From Arthrobacter sp. MA-N2 (lineage in GTDB: Bacteria > Actinomycetota > Actinomycetes > Actinomycetales > Micrococcaceae), in the NCBI RefSeq assembly GCF_000517125.1, contig NZ_KI912155.1:1612694-1676693 (forward strand): a stretch of DNA of 64,000 nt, written 5' to 3'. This document shows, piece after piece, positions 42,656-52,161 of this stretch. Within the stretch, counting starts at the first letter, position 1. Each line of letters opens with the position of its first letter. Under the pieces are notes generated by a model, which was given only the letters and a program-made list of their open reading frames with translations, searched no databases and had not been told where the DNA came from. The position numbers were made by a program, and so were the translations under genes.

Positions 42656-42994
42656 GTGGACGGAAAAGTTTTGATTTCATACATCCAGAATGGAATTTAC
42701 TTCCTTCTGGGACTGGTTGCCTTTGCGTTGGAGCTTTGGGCGCTGGTGGATTGCTTGCGCCACAAACCGTCCTCCTTCGAAGCCGCATCCAAGCGCACTA
42801 AGACCTTCTGGCTGGCACTGACCTGCATTGCAGCGGTCATCGGCGGCTCTTCCGTCCTCACGGGCGGCGGTGGCTTGGGTCTCTTCGGCATCGCTGCCGT
42901 GACCGCGGCGTGTGTCTACCTGGCGGACGTCCGCCCCGCGGTGAAGGAAATCGGCAACAGCGGCCGCAACCAAGGTCCGTACGGTCCCTGGTGA
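42656..42994 (+). CDS. DUF2516 family membrane protein
   Basis: 112 aa with three hydrophobic helices (IQNGIYFLLGLVAFALELWALVDCL; FWLALTCIAAVIGG; LGLFGIAAVTAACVYLADVRPAV), the DUF2516 pattern, and a polar tail. GTG at 42656 lies 6 nt after a TAGGCT box whose first three bases are also the stop codon of the preceding gene. Function unknown. Confidence 0.82.
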   Translation: MDGKVLISYIQNGIYFLLGLVAFALELWALVDCLRHKPSSFEAASKRTKTFWLALTCIAAVIGGSSVLTGGGGLGLFGIAAVTAACVYLADVRPAVKEIGNSGRNQGPYGPW

Positions 42995-43013
42995 CCCGAC
43001 TCCTGCCGGCCAA

Positions 43014-43826
43014 CTAGGCCGGAGCCACAGCGGCCCAGTCGACGGTAAGTTCCCCCAAGCGCCAACGCGATGGTCCGTCCTGAAGGGGCCACCCGGCGTC
43101 GCGCGTTGATTGGCACATGGCCGTCCACCGCTGTTTGTTGCCAAACGACGCAAGTGGTGCCGCCTCCAGCCAGGCCTGGTCCAAGGCATTCAAGAAAGTG
43201 TGGATCCGTTCTCCCGGGACGTTGCGGTGGATGAGAGCCTTCGGCAGGCGTTCTGCAACGTCGGAGGGCAGCTCGAAACCGCCGAACCGCATGGACAGGC
43301 TCAGGCTCAATGGCCCGTCCGGATCCAGCGCAACCCACGTCACCCGGCGACCGATTTCATCGCAGGTTCCGTCGATGAACAAGCCTTGCGGCGCCAAGCG
43401 CGACTGTACCAACGCCCAGATCCCTGGCACGTCCGATTCCTCATATTGCCTCAGCACGTTGAAGGCACGAACCAGCACGGGATTGCCTGGAACAGGAACC
43501 TCGAATCCGCCCACATGGAAGCTGAGCCCGGGCTTTTCCAAGGACTTGGCGATCCGGACGCGCTCGGGTTCGATCTCGATCCCGCATACGCGAACGTCCG
43601 GGCGCACGGCCTGCAGCCTTTCGAAGAGTTCGACTGCGGTGGCCGGGGAAGCGCCATAGCCCAGGTCCACTACCAAAGGGTCGACGGCGGAGCGCAGCCG
43701 CCAAGCCTGGGGTCCCGCCAGCCAGCGGTCCAGGCGGCGCATGCGGTTGGGATTGGTGGTGCCCCTTGTGATGTTGCCGACTGGTTTGCCGCGTCTTCCT
43801 TGCACCCGCTCCGCTTTTTGCACCAC
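43014..43826 (-). CDS. Class I SAM-dependent methyltransferase-like protein
   Basis: 270 aa. SAM motif I appears as VDLGYGASPATAVELF, followed by the acidic residue in CGIEIEPERV. This is the Rossmann methyltransferase fold; the substrate is unknown. The GTG at 43826 (a second GTG follows immediately) lies 6 nt after TAAAGT on the minus strand, with no Shine-Dalgarno. Convergent with DUF2516. Confidence 0.78.
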   Translation of the reverse strand: MVQKAERVQGRRGKPVGNITRGTTNPNRMRRLDRWLAGPQAWRLRSAVDPLVVDLGYGASPATAVELFERLQAVRPDVRVCGIEIEPERVRIAKSLEKPGLSFHVGGFEVPVPGNPVLVRAFNVLRQYEESDVPGIWALVQSRLAPQGLFIDGTCDEIGRRVTWVALDPDGPLSLSLSMRFGGFELPSDVAERLPKALIHRNVPGERIHTFLNALDQAWLEAAPLASFGNKQRWTAMCQSTRDAGWPLQDGPSRWRLGELTVDWAAVAPA

Positions 43827-43849
43827 GGCCCCACTTTATCCTCCTACGC

Positions 43850-43900
43850 GGGGTCACTTACGGCCCATCCGACGTACAAACACCGGCGCTAAGTGACCCC
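43850..43900. repeat. Intergenic inverted repeat
   Basis: GGGGTCACTTA and TAAGTGACCCC (11 bp, perfect) flank a 29-nt spacer, in the gap between two divergent genes with leaderless-type promoters. It is probably a repetitive extragenic palindrome. Confidence 0.6.
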
Positions 43901-43970
43901 GTGTTGTGGCCAAAGGGGTAATCGCGTAACGCCCGGTAACGGCACGGCCTGATCGCTTAGGATAAAAGTC

Positions 43971-44717
43971 ATGACTTACAAGCTGATTCTGCTGCGCCAC
44001 GGCCACAGCGACTGGAACGCCAAGAACCTGTTCACCGGCTGGGTGGACGTCGACCTGAACGAGCAAGGGCGCGAGGAAGCAGCGCGCGGCGGAGAGCTTC
44101 TGGTCGAGAACAACGTTCTCCCGGACATCCTGTACACCTCGCTGCTCAAGCGGGCCATCAACACGGCGAACATTGCCTTGGATAAAGCCGACCGCGGCTG
44201 GATCCCGGTCAAGCGTGACTGGCGCCTCAACGAGCGCCACTACGGTGCCCTGCAAGGCAAGGACAAAGCCCAGACCCTCGCCGAATTCGGCGAAGAGCAG
44301 TTCATGGAATGGCGTCGCAGCTACGACACCCCGCCGCCGCCCCTCTCCGATGACAGCGAGTTCTCCCAAGCCAACGATCCCCGTTACGCGGACCTCGGCG
44401 ACGCCCTCCCGCGCACCGAGTGCCTCAAGGATGTCCTCGTGCGCCTTCTGCCGTACTGGGAATCGGACATCAAGGAAGACCTCAAAGCGGGCAAGACCGT
44501 CCTGGTCACCGCACACGGCAACTCCCTGCGCGCGCTCGTCAAGCACCTCGACGGCATCAGCGACGAGGACATCGCGGGCCTGAACATCCCCACGGGCATC
44601 CCGCTGGTCTACGAGCTGGACGACAACTTCCAGCCGATCAAACCCGGTGGAACCTACCTCGATCCCGAGGCTGCAGCGGAGTCCATCAAGGCTGTCGCAG
44701 CGCAGGGCAAGAAGTAG
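43971..44717 (+). CDS. gpmA: 2,3-bisphosphoglycerate-dependent phosphoglycerate mutase
   Basis: 248 aa. The catalytic histidine motif [18 protein letters not shown], the ERHYGALQG motif with the general-acid Glu, and the second His in [11 protein letters not shown] are intact. It interconverts 3- and 2-phosphoglycerate in glycolysis. ATG lies 7 nt after TAGGAT and lacks a Shine-Dalgarno. Its location next to phoU-senX3 is conserved in actinobacteria. Confidence 0.96.
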   Translation: MTYKLILLRHGHSDWNAKNLFTGWVDVDLNEQGREEAARGGELLVENNVLPDILYTSLLKRAINTANIALDKADRGWIPVKRDWRLNERHYGALQGKDKAQTLAEFGEEQFMEWRRSYDTPPPPLSDDSEFSQANDPRYADLGDALPRTECLKDVLVRLLPYWESDIKEDLKAGKTVLVTAHGNSLRALVKHLDGISDEDIAGLNIPTGIPLVYELDDNFQPIKPGGTYLDPEAAAESIKAVAAQGKK

Positions 44718-44757
44718 GCTTTCGCAGCCGAAGAACGCGCTGCGCTCCCGTTAATCG

Positions 44758-44808
44758 ACGACGCCGGCCGCCCCACCTTGCGAGGTGTGGCGGCCGGCGT
44801 CGTTGTTT
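44758..44808. terminator. Terminator shared by convergent gpmA and phoU
   Basis: ACGACGCCGGCCGCC pairs perfectly with GGCGGCCGGCGTCGT (15 bp), followed by TGTTTG on the + strand. Confidence 0.75.
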
Positions 44809-44827
44809 GAGCTGTTGTTGGCCGAGG

Positions 44828-45481
44828 CTAGAAGCCTTCGGGCTGCCATTCGCCAGTGACCAAGTAGGTCACTTTTCGGGCGACCGAGACGCCGTGGTCG
44901 GCGAAGCGCTCGAAGTAGCGGCTGGCGAGGGCCACATCCACGGTGGTGGCCGCATTCTCGGCCCAGGCAGGATCCGCGACGGCCCGGAAGACACTCAAGT
45001 GGAGGTCGTCGACGTGGATGTTGAGTTTGAGGATGTCCCGGGCAACTTCCAAGTCGCGGGTCTCCAGCAACAGGGTCACTTTCTGGCTGATCTCGAGGTC
45101 GAGCCGGGCCATGTCCTTGAATGTTGCCGTCAATTGCTCGGGAATGACCGTCGAAGGGTAGCGCAGGCGGGCCAGTTGGGCCACGTGCCTGGCGAGGTCA
45201 CCCATGCGCTCCAGTGATGCGCTCATCCGTAGGGAGCCGACAATCATCCGGAGGTCGCTGGCCACGGGGCCTTGGAGGGCAAGGATATCGATGGCCCGCT
45301 CGTCGAGACCGTTCTGCAGGAAATCGATGCGGGCGTCAGCGGCAATGACGTCCTGGGCGAGATCGACGTCCGCGCCTTCAAAGGCGGTGGTCGCATTCTG
45401 GATCGCCTCAGTGACCAGTTTTGAGATCTCGATGAGGTCCTCACCGACCTGGGTGAGCTCCTCCTGAAAAACCTTGCGCAC
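44828..45481 (-). CDS. phoU: Phosphate signalling regulator PhoU
   Basis: 217 aa made of two three-helix PhoU repeats, each with the metal-binding pattern (e.g. ERMGDLARHVAQLA and ERFADHGVSVARKVTYLVTGE). It links the Pst transporter to the sensor kinase and dampens phosphate-starvation signalling. GTG at 45481 is preferred: AAGGAGAGG lies upstream and MRKVFQEEL is the usual actinobacterial start. Divergent from senX3. Confidence 0.95.
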   Translation of the reverse strand: MRKVFQEELTQVGEDLIEISKLVTEAIQNATTAFEGADVDLAQDVIAADARIDFLQNGLDERAIDILALQGPVASDLRMIVGSLRMSASLERMGDLARHVAQLARLRYPSTVIPEQLTATFKDMARLDLEISQKVTLLLETRDLEVARDILKLNIHVDDLHLSVFRAVADPAWAENAATTVDVALASRYFERFADHGVSVARKVTYLVTGEWQPEGF

Positions 45482-45576
45482 GGTGGCGTCCTCTCCTTGG
45501 AAGTCTTCTCCGCACCCCTCTGACGGCGCGGAAATCATCGCAGCTTAACTATGGTCCAACTAGCAAGGATCGCAAT

Positions 45577-45620
45577 GGTCCGTGAACGGTTGCGCATCTT
45601 TAGGTGAACGTTAGCTGAAT
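45577..45620. promoter_or_regulatory. PHO-box array: four 11-bp direct-repeat units
   Basis: Four consecutive 11-nt units: GGTCCGTGAAC, GGTTGCGCATC, TTTAGGTGAAC, GTTAGCTGAAT. On the opposite strand they read GTTCAC-N5, the pattern of PhoP/RegX3 boxes in actinomycetes (one unit degenerate). The array lies 48-91 bp before the senX3 -10 box and between phoU and senX3, consistent with autoregulation. Confidence 0.6.
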
Positions 45621-45679
45621 CGGGGCCGATTGGTGACCGTTCCATATTTTGCAGTGTTTTCAGCGCATAAGCTAGATCC

Positions 45680-46894
45680 GTGGATCCAGTGCTCATCGGT
45701 GTCATCGCAGGTCTCGTCGGCCTGTCGTGCGGCGTCTTTGGCGTGCTCGCGTTCAGGCTCAGTGAACGGCAGCGAAGGATCGCGGACCTGGACGTCGCCG
45801 AACCGATTCTTCCGGAGGGCGCAGCGGAGGTGCTGTCCGTCGTCGGGCGCGCTTTCGTCGTGGTGGACGCGATCGACGGCGTCGTGCGCGCCAGTCCAGC
45901 GGCCTACGCGTACGGCCTCGTCAGGGGCCACACCGTGGTGCATAAGCAGTTGCTGGACATGACCGCAAAGGTGCGGCGCGACGGCGTGATCCTGGAGGAG
46001 ACTTTCGAGTTGCCCCGCGGTCCACTGGGCAAGGGCACCATCGTGGTGCAGGTACGGGCAGCCATGCTCGGACAGGAATATATCGTCCTGTTGGCCGATG
46101 ACCGCACGGAAATCACCCGTACCGAAGAGATCCGCAACGACTTCGTCGCAAACGTTTCGCACGAACTCAAGACCCCGGTAGGCGCCATTTCCCTGCTGGC
46201 CGAGGCGCTCGAGGCCAGCCCGGACGACGAAGAAGCCGTCCGCCGTTTCGCCAAGCGCATGCACAAGGAATCGACGCGACTCGCCGCTCTGGTGCAGGAC
46301 ATCATAGAGCTGTCCCGCCTCCAGGGCGCCAACGTGGCGCAGCAGGGGCACGCGGTGGACATCAACACCGTAATTGCCGAAGCCGTGGATCGCTCGCAGC
46401 TCCCGGCCGAGCTCAAGAACATCAAGATCGTGGTCGGCGGCCGGACGGAAACCATGGTGTTCGGCGATCAGGACTTGTTGGTCACTGCCTTGCGGAACCT
46501 GATCGACAACGCGATCCGCTATTCGCCCGAAAACACCCGGGTGGGAGTAGGTGTCCGCGCAAAAGAGGGCGTGGTGGCTATCTCCGTCACAGACCAGGGT
46601 GAGGGGCTTAGCCCGGAAGACCAAGAGCGGATCTTCGAACGTTTTTACCGCGTGGACGCGGCCAGGTCCCGCCAGACCGGGGGTACAGGCTTGGGTCTGA
46701 GTATTGTCAAGCATGTGGTGTCCAACCACGGCGGCGAGGTCACCGTCTGGTCCCAGACCGGCCAGGGTTCAACTTTCACCATCCGCCTTCCGGAAATGGA
46801 AGGCCAGGAGGCCGACCACGCCGGGGCGAAGCCCCGAAGCGTGATTCAAACGACGGGTGCGGTACGCGCCCAAGAGCAAGGAGCTGGCGCTTGA
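45680..46894 (+). CDS. senX3: Sensor histidine kinase SenX3
   Basis: 404 aa. One N-terminal membrane helix (VLIGVIAGLVGLSCGVFGVLAF), a PAS-like region (about 50-150), a HisKA domain with phospho-acceptor His in FVANVSHELKTP, and a HATPase domain with N box (LIDNAIRYS) and G boxes (DQGEGLSPED, GGTGLGLSIVKH). It senses phosphate status with PhoU/Pst. GTG lies 6 nt after TAAGCT. Its stop overlaps the regX3 start (TTGA). Confidence 0.93.
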   Translation: MDPVLIGVIAGLVGLSCGVFGVLAFRLSERQRRIADLDVAEPILPEGAAEVLSVVGRAFVVVDAIDGVVRASPAAYAYGLVRGHTVVHKQLLDMTAKVRRDGVILEETFELPRGPLGKGTIVVQVRAAMLGQEYIVLLADDRTEITRTEEIRNDFVANVSHELKTPVGAISLLAEALEASPDDEEAVRRFAKRMHKESTRLAALVQDIIELSRLQGANVAQQGHAVDINTVIAEAVDRSQLPAELKNIKIVVGGRTETMVFGDQDLLVTALRNLIDNAIRYSPENTRVGVGVRAKEGVVAISVTDQGEGLSPEDQERIFERFYRVDAARSRQTGGTGLGLSIVKHVVSNHGGEVTVWSQTGQGSTFTIRLPEMEGQEADHAGAKPRSVIQTTGAVRAQEQGAGA

Positions 46895-47571
46895 GCAGGA
46901 TTCTGATCGTGGAGGACGAGGAGTCCTTCAGCGACCCTCTGTCCTATCTATTGGGCAAGGAAGGCTTCGATGTCCAGGTGGTGGACAACGGCAGCGAGGC
47001 CTTGGTGGAGTTCGACCGCAACGGGGCAGACCTGGTGCTGCTGGACCTGCAGCTGCCGGGGACCCCTGGCACGGAGGTTTGCCGGCAACTGCGTCAACGT
47101 TCCAGCGTTCCGGTGATCATGCTGACCGCCAAGGACTCTGAAATCGACAAGGTGGTGGGCCTTGAGCTCGGCGCGGACGACTACGTCACCAAACCGTACT
47201 CGTCGAGGGAACTTGTGGCTCGCGTGCGTGCTGTGTTGCGCAGGCAAGGCGAGCCGGAGGAACTCATCACGTCCACCGTGCAGGCCGGTCCGGTCCGGAT
47301 GGACATTGAGCGGCATGTGGTGAGCGTCAATGGCGAACAAGTATCGCTTCCGCTCAAGGAGTTCGAACTCCTGGAGATGCTCCTTCGCAATTCGGGCAGG
47401 GTCCTTACCCGTGGGCAATTGATCGACCGCGTCTGGGGTTCGGACTATGTGGGTGACACCAAGACCTTGGATGTTCACGTGAAGCGTTTGCGCAGCAAGA
47501 TCGAGCCCGACCCCTCGGTTCCCCGCTACCTCGTGACGGTGCGGGGCCTCGGCTACAAGTTCGAGCCGTAG
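46891..47571 (+). CDS. regX3: Response regulator RegX3
   Basis: 226 aa OmpR/PhoB-type regulator. The receiver has the acidic pocket (VEDEES), phospho-acceptor Asp in VLLDLQLPG, Thr in MLTAKD and Lys in VTKPYSSREL. The C-terminal winged helix (about 125-226) ends YLVTVRGLGYKFEP. TTG start overlapping senX3 by 4 nt. It controls phosphate-starvation genes and probably its own operon through the box at 45577-45620. Confidence 0.95.
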   Translation: MSRILIVEDEESFSDPLSYLLGKEGFDVQVVDNGSEALVEFDRNGADLVLLDLQLPGTPGTEVCRQLRQRSSVPVIMLTAKDSEIDKVVGLELGADDYVTKPYSSRELVARVRAVLRRQGEPEELITSTVQAGPVRMDIERHVVSVNGEQVSLPLKEFELLEMLLRNSGRVLTRGQLIDRVWGSDYVGDTKTLDVHVKRLRSKIEPDPSVPRYLVTVRGLGYKFEP

Positions 47572-47627
47572 GAACTGCATGCCCTGAGCGGCCGGAACGG
47601 CCTCGGAGGGCAAATACATAGCAACGG

Positions 47628-47663
47628 CAAAGGAAGGGCTCCCCGGTGGGAGCCCTTCCTTTG
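47628..47663. terminator. Terminator of senX3-regX3
   Basis: CAAAGGAAGGGCTCCC pairs perfectly with GGGAGCCCTTCCTTTG with a 4-nt loop; it is shared with the convergent lipoprotein gene. Confidence 0.8.
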
Positions 47664-47709
47664 TGGTTTCGTGGGCTGCCGAGCTTTGCAGGCTCGGGCC
47701 CCTGCCGCC

Positions 47710-48306
47710 TTAGTGGCCGGTGCTGCTGGCGCTCGGCGTCGGGCTCGCGCTGCTGCTTGACGAGGTGGAGCCGCTGCTCGGGGTGGCGGAACCGCTGGCC
47801 GAGGGGCTCGGTGAAGCGGACGCGGTGGGGAGGTACTGCTGGTATTCCTTCAACGAAGCATCCAGGACCGGGAACTGCACGGTGCGGGAATCGGAGCCGT
47901 TCGTGATGGTGATGGAAGCCATGGAGCCGGGGTTTCCGCCGCTGGTGCTCAGAATGACGGCGTCGGTGGTTTCGTTGAGGTACGTCTCGGATTTTGCCTT
48001 CACAGGAATGGTCGCCTGTGACCCGCCGGCGCCGCTGAGGGTGAGGGTGGCATCGCTCGAGGAGGTGTTGAACACGGCGCCAATGACGCGGCCCGGCTTG
48101 TTGGCATCCGTGGAGATGATGAGCATGTTGCGCAGCTGAAGCGAACCGAGGTCTTCCCTCACGCCGTCAGACGGAGAATACTGCTGGTTGGTCTGCTGGG
48201 GATTGATGTAGGCACAGCCAGTCACGGACAAGAGACCGATGGCGACAGCGGCCGACGCCATCGCCAGCTTGCCGCGCTGGACGCGGTTCATCGCAGTAAT
48301 GCGCAC
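47710..48306 (-). CDS. Putative secreted lipoprotein
   Basis: 198 aa. The signal peptide NRVQRGKLAMASAAVAIGLLSVTGC has lipobox VTGC; the mature part has a beta-sandwich-like domain (VIGAVFNTSSSDATLTLSG, SITITNGS) and a long Ser/Ala/Pro-rich C-terminal tail (about 45 residues of low complexity). The start is set at GTG 48306 with AGAGGAG 8 nt upstream. Its place between regX3 and carD is seen in related actinobacteria. Function unknown. Confidence 0.8.
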   Translation of the reverse strand: MRITAMNRVQRGKLAMASAAVAIGLLSVTGCAYINPQQTNQQYSPSDGVREDLGSLQLRNMLIISTDANKPGRVIGAVFNTSSSDATLTLSGAGGSQATIPVKAKSETYLNETTDAVILSTSGGNPGSMASITITNGSDSRTVQFPVLDASLKEYQQYLPTASASPSPSASGSATPSSGSTSSSSSASPTPSASSTGH

Positions 48307-48586
48307 GACACGTACTCCTCTAAGAGTCATTGGAACACTTTTCAGGCATAGCCTATCGGCAAACTAGCAGGATCACGGCTTTCGATCACCATTGTGGCGG
48401 CCCTCCGAGAGGAGTAGGGTCATCCGGGACGCCGTGTCCCATGCACTTTTATGCCCTCCCGTCAAGGGGGTGCTGGAGGGCCGAAAAGGCCATTTTCCGC
48501 GTATTTACAGGCCTCGGGGCCCCTCTCCACGCCAATCGTATGCCTTAAGCGTGATAAACTGGTTTGCGGGAAAGGGGAAAGTCCAC

Positions 48587-49069
48587 ATGGTTTTTGAGGT
48601 CGGCGAGACAGTAGTTTACCCTCACCACGGTGCAGCAAAAATTGAAGAAATCAAGATGCGCACTATCAAGGGCGAAGAGAAAATGTATCTCAAGCTCAAG
48701 GTGGCTCAGGGTGATCTGACCATTGAAGTTCCAGCAGAAAACGTAGACCTTGTTGGGGTTCGGGACGTAGTGGGCAAGGAAGGCTTGGAACACGTGTTCG
48801 ACGTGCTCCGTGCCGAGTTCACTGAAGAGCCCACCAACTGGTCCCGTCGCTACAAGGCAAACCTGGAGAAGCTTGCTTCCGGCGACGTCATCAAGGTTGC
48901 AGAGGTCGTCCGCGATCTTTGGCGCCGTGATCACGATCGCGGCCTTTCCGCAGGCGAAAAGCGAATGCTGGCCAAAGCCCGTCAGATTCTGATTTCAGAA
49001 CTGGCACTGGCTGAGAAGACCGACGAAGAGAAGGCTGCAAGCGTTCTCGACGAAGTTCTGGCTTCCTAA
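48587..49069 (+). CDS. carD: CarD family transcription regulator
   Basis: 160 aa. N-terminal Tudor-like RNA-polymerase-binding domain ([22 protein letters not shown]) and a C-terminal helical DNA-binding domain ([20 protein letters not shown] with the conserved Trp). CarD stabilises the open promoter complex, chiefly at rRNA and growth genes, and is essential in mycobacteria. ATG at 48587 follows GGGGAAAG; the longer open frame upstream is not CarD sequence. TAAACT at 48555 may be its -10 box. Confidence 0.95.
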   Translation: MVFEVGETVVYPHHGAAKIEEIKMRTIKGEEKMYLKLKVAQGDLTIEVPAENVDLVGVRDVVGKEGLEHVFDVLRAEFTEEPTNWSRRYKANLEKLASGDVIKVAEVVRDLWRRDHDRGLSAGEKRMLAKARQILISELALAEKTDEEKAASVLDEVLAS

Positions 49070-49086
49070 CAAGATTCAAAGTTTTG

Positions 49087-49124
49087 AACCCCGGTGGCAA
49101 TCTGCCACCGGGGTTTCCTTTTGC
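49087..49124 (+). terminator. Terminator of carD
   Basis: AACCCCGGTGGCA pairs with TGCCACCGGGGTT (3-nt loop), followed by TCCTTTTGC. Confidence 0.85.
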
Positions 49125-49150
49125 ATGAATCCCCGCTACCGGCCAACTTC

Positions 49151-49216
49151 CCCAACTAGCTCGCATTTGTTGTCGTTTACAGGGCTCATAACGACAACAA
49201 ATGCGAGCTAGTTGGG
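49151..49216. repeat. Perfect 27-bp inverted repeat upstream of ispD
   Basis: 49151-49177 is exactly complementary to 49190-49216 with a 12-nt loop; core CTAGCTCGCATTTGTTGTCG. It is not followed by T residues and lies 15 bp before the ispD -10 box, so it looks like a repetitive extragenic palindrome rather than a terminator. Confidence 0.85.
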
Positions 49217-49244
49217 CGGGTGGGCACCACGTAGGCTTGGGCGC

Positions 49245-50027
49245 ATGACTACACCATCCCATCGTGAGGCCACAGCCGTCGTCGTCGTCGCGGCAGGCTC
49301 TGGCGAGCGGCTCGGCTACGGTATGCCCAAGGCAAGAGTGCCGCTGGGCGGCGAAGCGATCCTGACCCATGCCCTTCGCGGCGTCGCTGCGGCAGATGTC
49401 GCGCGCCAGATCTGCGTTGCCCTCCCCGCGGGGGACCTGGAGCTGCGCGCTCTCTGTGAGGAATTCCGGCAAGAGCTCGGCACTGACGGCCCCCTGGTCA
49501 CAGTGGTCGACGGCGGACCCACTCGGGCCGATTCGGTCCGTGCTGCCCTTGAGGCGGTGCTTGAAGGGACGAACGCTGTGCTGGTCCATGACGCCGCGCG
49601 AGCCCTTACGCCCGATCGGGTCTTCCACCGCGTGGCTGTTGCGCTTTCGTCAGGCGCCAAGGCAGTCATCCCCGCCATTGCGGTGGTGGACACCGTCAAA
49701 ATGGTCGCCGAAACTGACGGGGACGACGCCGGAATCGCGCCGGAGATTGTCACAGGAACCGCGCCGAGGGAGCAACTCCGTGCCGTGCAGACACCGCAGG
49801 GATTCGACTATGAGACTTTGCTGCGTGCCCACGCGGCGGCCGCAGACTTCGACGACACCCAATCAGCAGCAATCACGGATGATGCCATGCTGGTCGAACT
49901 ACTGGGCGTACGCGTCCACGCGGTGCGGGGCGCCAGCCAATCGCTGAAGATCACCACGCCGTTGGACCTCATCATTGCCGAAGGCCTGTTGGAAGGGCCG
50001 CTCGGAGTCCGATGGGTGGAAGGCTGA
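49245..50027 (+). CDS. ispD: 2-C-methyl-D-erythritol 4-phosphate cytidylyltransferase
   Basis: 260 aa nucleotidyltransferase with CTP-binding loop [19 protein letters not shown], the VHDAARAL motif and [16 protein letters not shown]. It makes CDP-methylerythritol in the MEP isoprenoid pathway. ATG at 49245 is chosen over an open frame 11 codons longer: TAGGCT lies 7 nt upstream and the family starts here. It overlaps ispF by one base. Confidence 0.95.
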   Translation: MTTPSHREATAVVVVAAGSGERLGYGMPKARVPLGGEAILTHALRGVAAADVARQICVALPAGDLELRALCEEFRQELGTDGPLVTVVDGGPTRADSVRAALEAVLEGTNAVLVHDAARALTPDRVFHRVAVALSSGAKAVIPAIAVVDTVKMVAETDGDDAGIAPEIVTGTAPREQLRAVQTPQGFDYETLLRAHAAAADFDDTQSAAITDDAMLVELLGVRVHAVRGASQSLKITTPLDLIIAEGLLEGPLGVRWVEG

Positions 50028-50563
50028 TGGGCACTGCGCCCGGGAATGCCGCCATGATCCTGCCGCGGACGGGCATCGGTGTGGACGTGCACGCCTATGC
50101 GCCGGAGGACGAACCGCAACCGCTTTGGCTGGGCGGGCTGTTTTGGGAGGGGGAACGCGGGCTTTCAGGACATTCCGACGGCGATTGCGTCGCCCATGCA
50201 GCTGCGGATGCCCTCTTCTCTGCTTGCGGCATTGGTGACCTGGGTACGCATTTCGGTACGGACCGTCCCGAATTCGCCGGTGCTTCCGGAGTGAAGTTGC
50301 TGGGAGAAGCGGCCAGAATTGTGCGGGATGCCGGTTTTGAAATTGGGAACGTGGCAGTGCAGTTCGTTGCTAACAGGCCCAAGTTCGGCCCGCGGCGCGA
50401 AGAATCGCAGCGTGTCCTCAGCGCTGCCGCGGGGGCTCCTGTGAGCGTTACGGCGACCACCAGCGATGGCCTGGGCTTCACAGGGCGGGGCGAGGGCATC
50501 TCCGCCGTTGCGACCGCTCTCGTTTACGCCGTGCCGGCGACAGTCCGCGGCGAGGGTGCCTGA
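50027..50563 (+). CDS. ispF: 2-C-methyl-D-erythritol 2,4-cyclodiphosphate synthase
   Basis: 178 aa. Zinc-binding [10 protein letters not shown] and [17 protein letters not shown], and the C-terminal [15 protein letters not shown] motif. It cyclises CDP-ME-2-phosphate, two steps after IspD. ATG overlaps the ispD stop (TGATG) with GGAAGG upstream, so the two are coupled. Some bacteria fuse the two genes; here they are separate. Confidence 0.95.
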   Translation: MGTAPGNAAMILPRTGIGVDVHAYAPEDEPQPLWLGGLFWEGERGLSGHSDGDCVAHAAADALFSACGIGDLGTHFGTDRPEFAGASGVKLLGEAARIVRDAGFEIGNVAVQFVANRPKFGPRREESQRVLSAAAGAPVSVTATTSDGLGFTGRGEGISAVATALVYAVPATVRGEGA

Positions 50564-50618
50564 GCGCCGGTAGGTGCTGCGACGAAGGCAAATGGTGTGC
50601 ATCCGCTAATCTGGAGCG

Positions 50619-52082
50619 GTGACCCTGCGCTTTTACGACACTGCATCCGCCGAAGTCCGTGACTTCGTTCCCCTTGAAGCCGGGAAGACCAGCGTTTACT
50701 ACTGCGGTGCCACGGTACAGGGGATGCCTCACGTTGGACATGTCCGTTCAGCGATCGCGTTCGACCAGCTGACACGCTGGCTGACATACCGCGGGCTGCG
50801 TGTCACGGTAGTCCGCAATGTCACGGACATCGACGACAAGATTCTCGCCAAGTCGGCGCAGTCGTTCGGGCCGGACTGGGCCGAGGAAGCCACAGCCAAG
50901 GCCGAGGAGGAATGGTGGGCCTTGGCCTACCGCTACGAGCAGGAATTCGAGCAGGCCTACGATACCCTCGGTGTCTCCCGTCCCACCTACGAGCCCCGAG
51001 CTACGGGCCACATCCCCGAGATGCACGCTCTCATCCAACGCCTCATCGACCGTGGGCACGCTTATCCTGCGCTGGACGGCTCCGGGGATGTCTACTTCGA
51101 CGTCCGCTCCTGGAGCAAGTACGGCTCGCTGACCCGCCAGAACATCGACGACATGCAGGGAGCCGCCGACGTCGAGCCTCAATTCAGTAACAGGAAGCGC
51201 GACCCGCGCGACTTTGCGCTGTGGAAGGGCTTCAAAGACGGAGAGCCGACGACGGCGAGCTGGGTTTCGCCGTGGGGAACCGGGCGGCCGGGTTGGCATC
51301 TTGAATGCTCCGCCATGGCCACAAAGTACTTGGGCCAGCAGTTCGACATTCATGGCGGCGGCTTGGATTTGCGCTTCCCGCACCACGAGAACGAGATGGC
51401 CCAGTCCCAGGCCGCCGGTGACGGCTTCGCCAACTTCTGGTTGCACAACGGCATGGTCACCTACGAGGGCGAAAAGATGTCCAAGTCGGTGGGAAACACG
51501 GTGAGCCCCCAGGAAATGCTGGAGCTCGCCAGTCCGCGGGTAGTTCGTTACTACCTCGGCCAGGCACAGTACCGCTCCGTCTTGGACTATCGGCCCACGT
51601 CGCTGCAGGAGGCCGCGGCCGCCGTGGAACGCATCTACGGTTTCATCGCGAAGGCTTCCAGGAAGTTCGGCGGCGACTTCGCTGCGCATCCCGAGTCCAG
51701 CCCTGTCCCGGACGCTTTTGCTGCCGCCATGGACGATGATCTCAACGTGCCACAGGCTCTGGGCGCCCTGCACGAAACAGTCCGCGCGGGCAACACGGCG
51801 CTGGCATCAGGGGACGACGCCGTGGCCGAGGAAGCGCTTCAAGCCGTCCGGGCCATGACCACCGTGCTTGGACTCAACGATGTCCGTGGCGAAGTCCAGG
51901 AGAACTCCGAGACCGTTCAAGCCCTTGAGGTCCTGGTGGAGGCACAGCTGCAGGCCCGTGCCGAAGCACGAGCCAACAAGGACTGGGCAGCTTCCGACGC
52001 GATCCGGGACACTTTGGCCGCGGCTGGAATCGCCGTCGAGGATGGCCCGGATGGTGCCAGCTGGAGCCTGAAAAAGGACTGA
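50619..52082 (+). CDS. cysS: Cysteinyl-tRNA synthetase
   Basis: 487 aa class I synthetase. First zinc Cys in [13 protein letters not shown] motif as PHVGHVRSA, zinc ligands LECSAM and HHENE, and KMSKSVGN. A helical DALR-type C-terminal domain completes it. Its length and the full C-terminus point to CysS rather than the mycothiol ligase MshC. GTG lies 6 nt after TAATCT. Confidence 0.96.
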   Translation: MTLRFYDTASAEVRDFVPLEAGKTSVYYCGATVQGMPHVGHVRSAIAFDQLTRWLTYRGLRVTVVRNVTDIDDKILAKSAQSFGPDWAEEATAKAEEEWWALAYRYEQEFEQAYDTLGVSRPTYEPRATGHIPEMHALIQRLIDRGHAYPALDGSGDVYFDVRSWSKYGSLTRQNIDDMQGAADVEPQFSNRKRDPRDFALWKGFKDGEPTTASWVSPWGTGRPGWHLECSAMATKYLGQQFDIHGGGLDLRFPHHENEMAQSQAAGDGFANFWLHNGMVTYEGEKMSKSVGNTVSPQEMLELASPRVVRYYLGQAQYRSVLDYRPTSLQEAAAAVERIYGFIAKASRKFGGDFAAHPESSPVPDAFAAAMDDDLNVPQALGALHETVRAGNTALASGDDAVAEEALQAVRAMTTVLGLNDVRGEVQENSETVQALEVLVEAQLQARAEARANKDWAASDAIRDTLAAAGIAVEDGPDGASWSLKKD

Positions 52083-52161
52083 ATCTGCGCCGTCAGCCCG
52101 ATTTAAGTTGATTCAGTAGACTTGATTGCAGACGTACTCAACACAATCAAGGGTGGAATTC

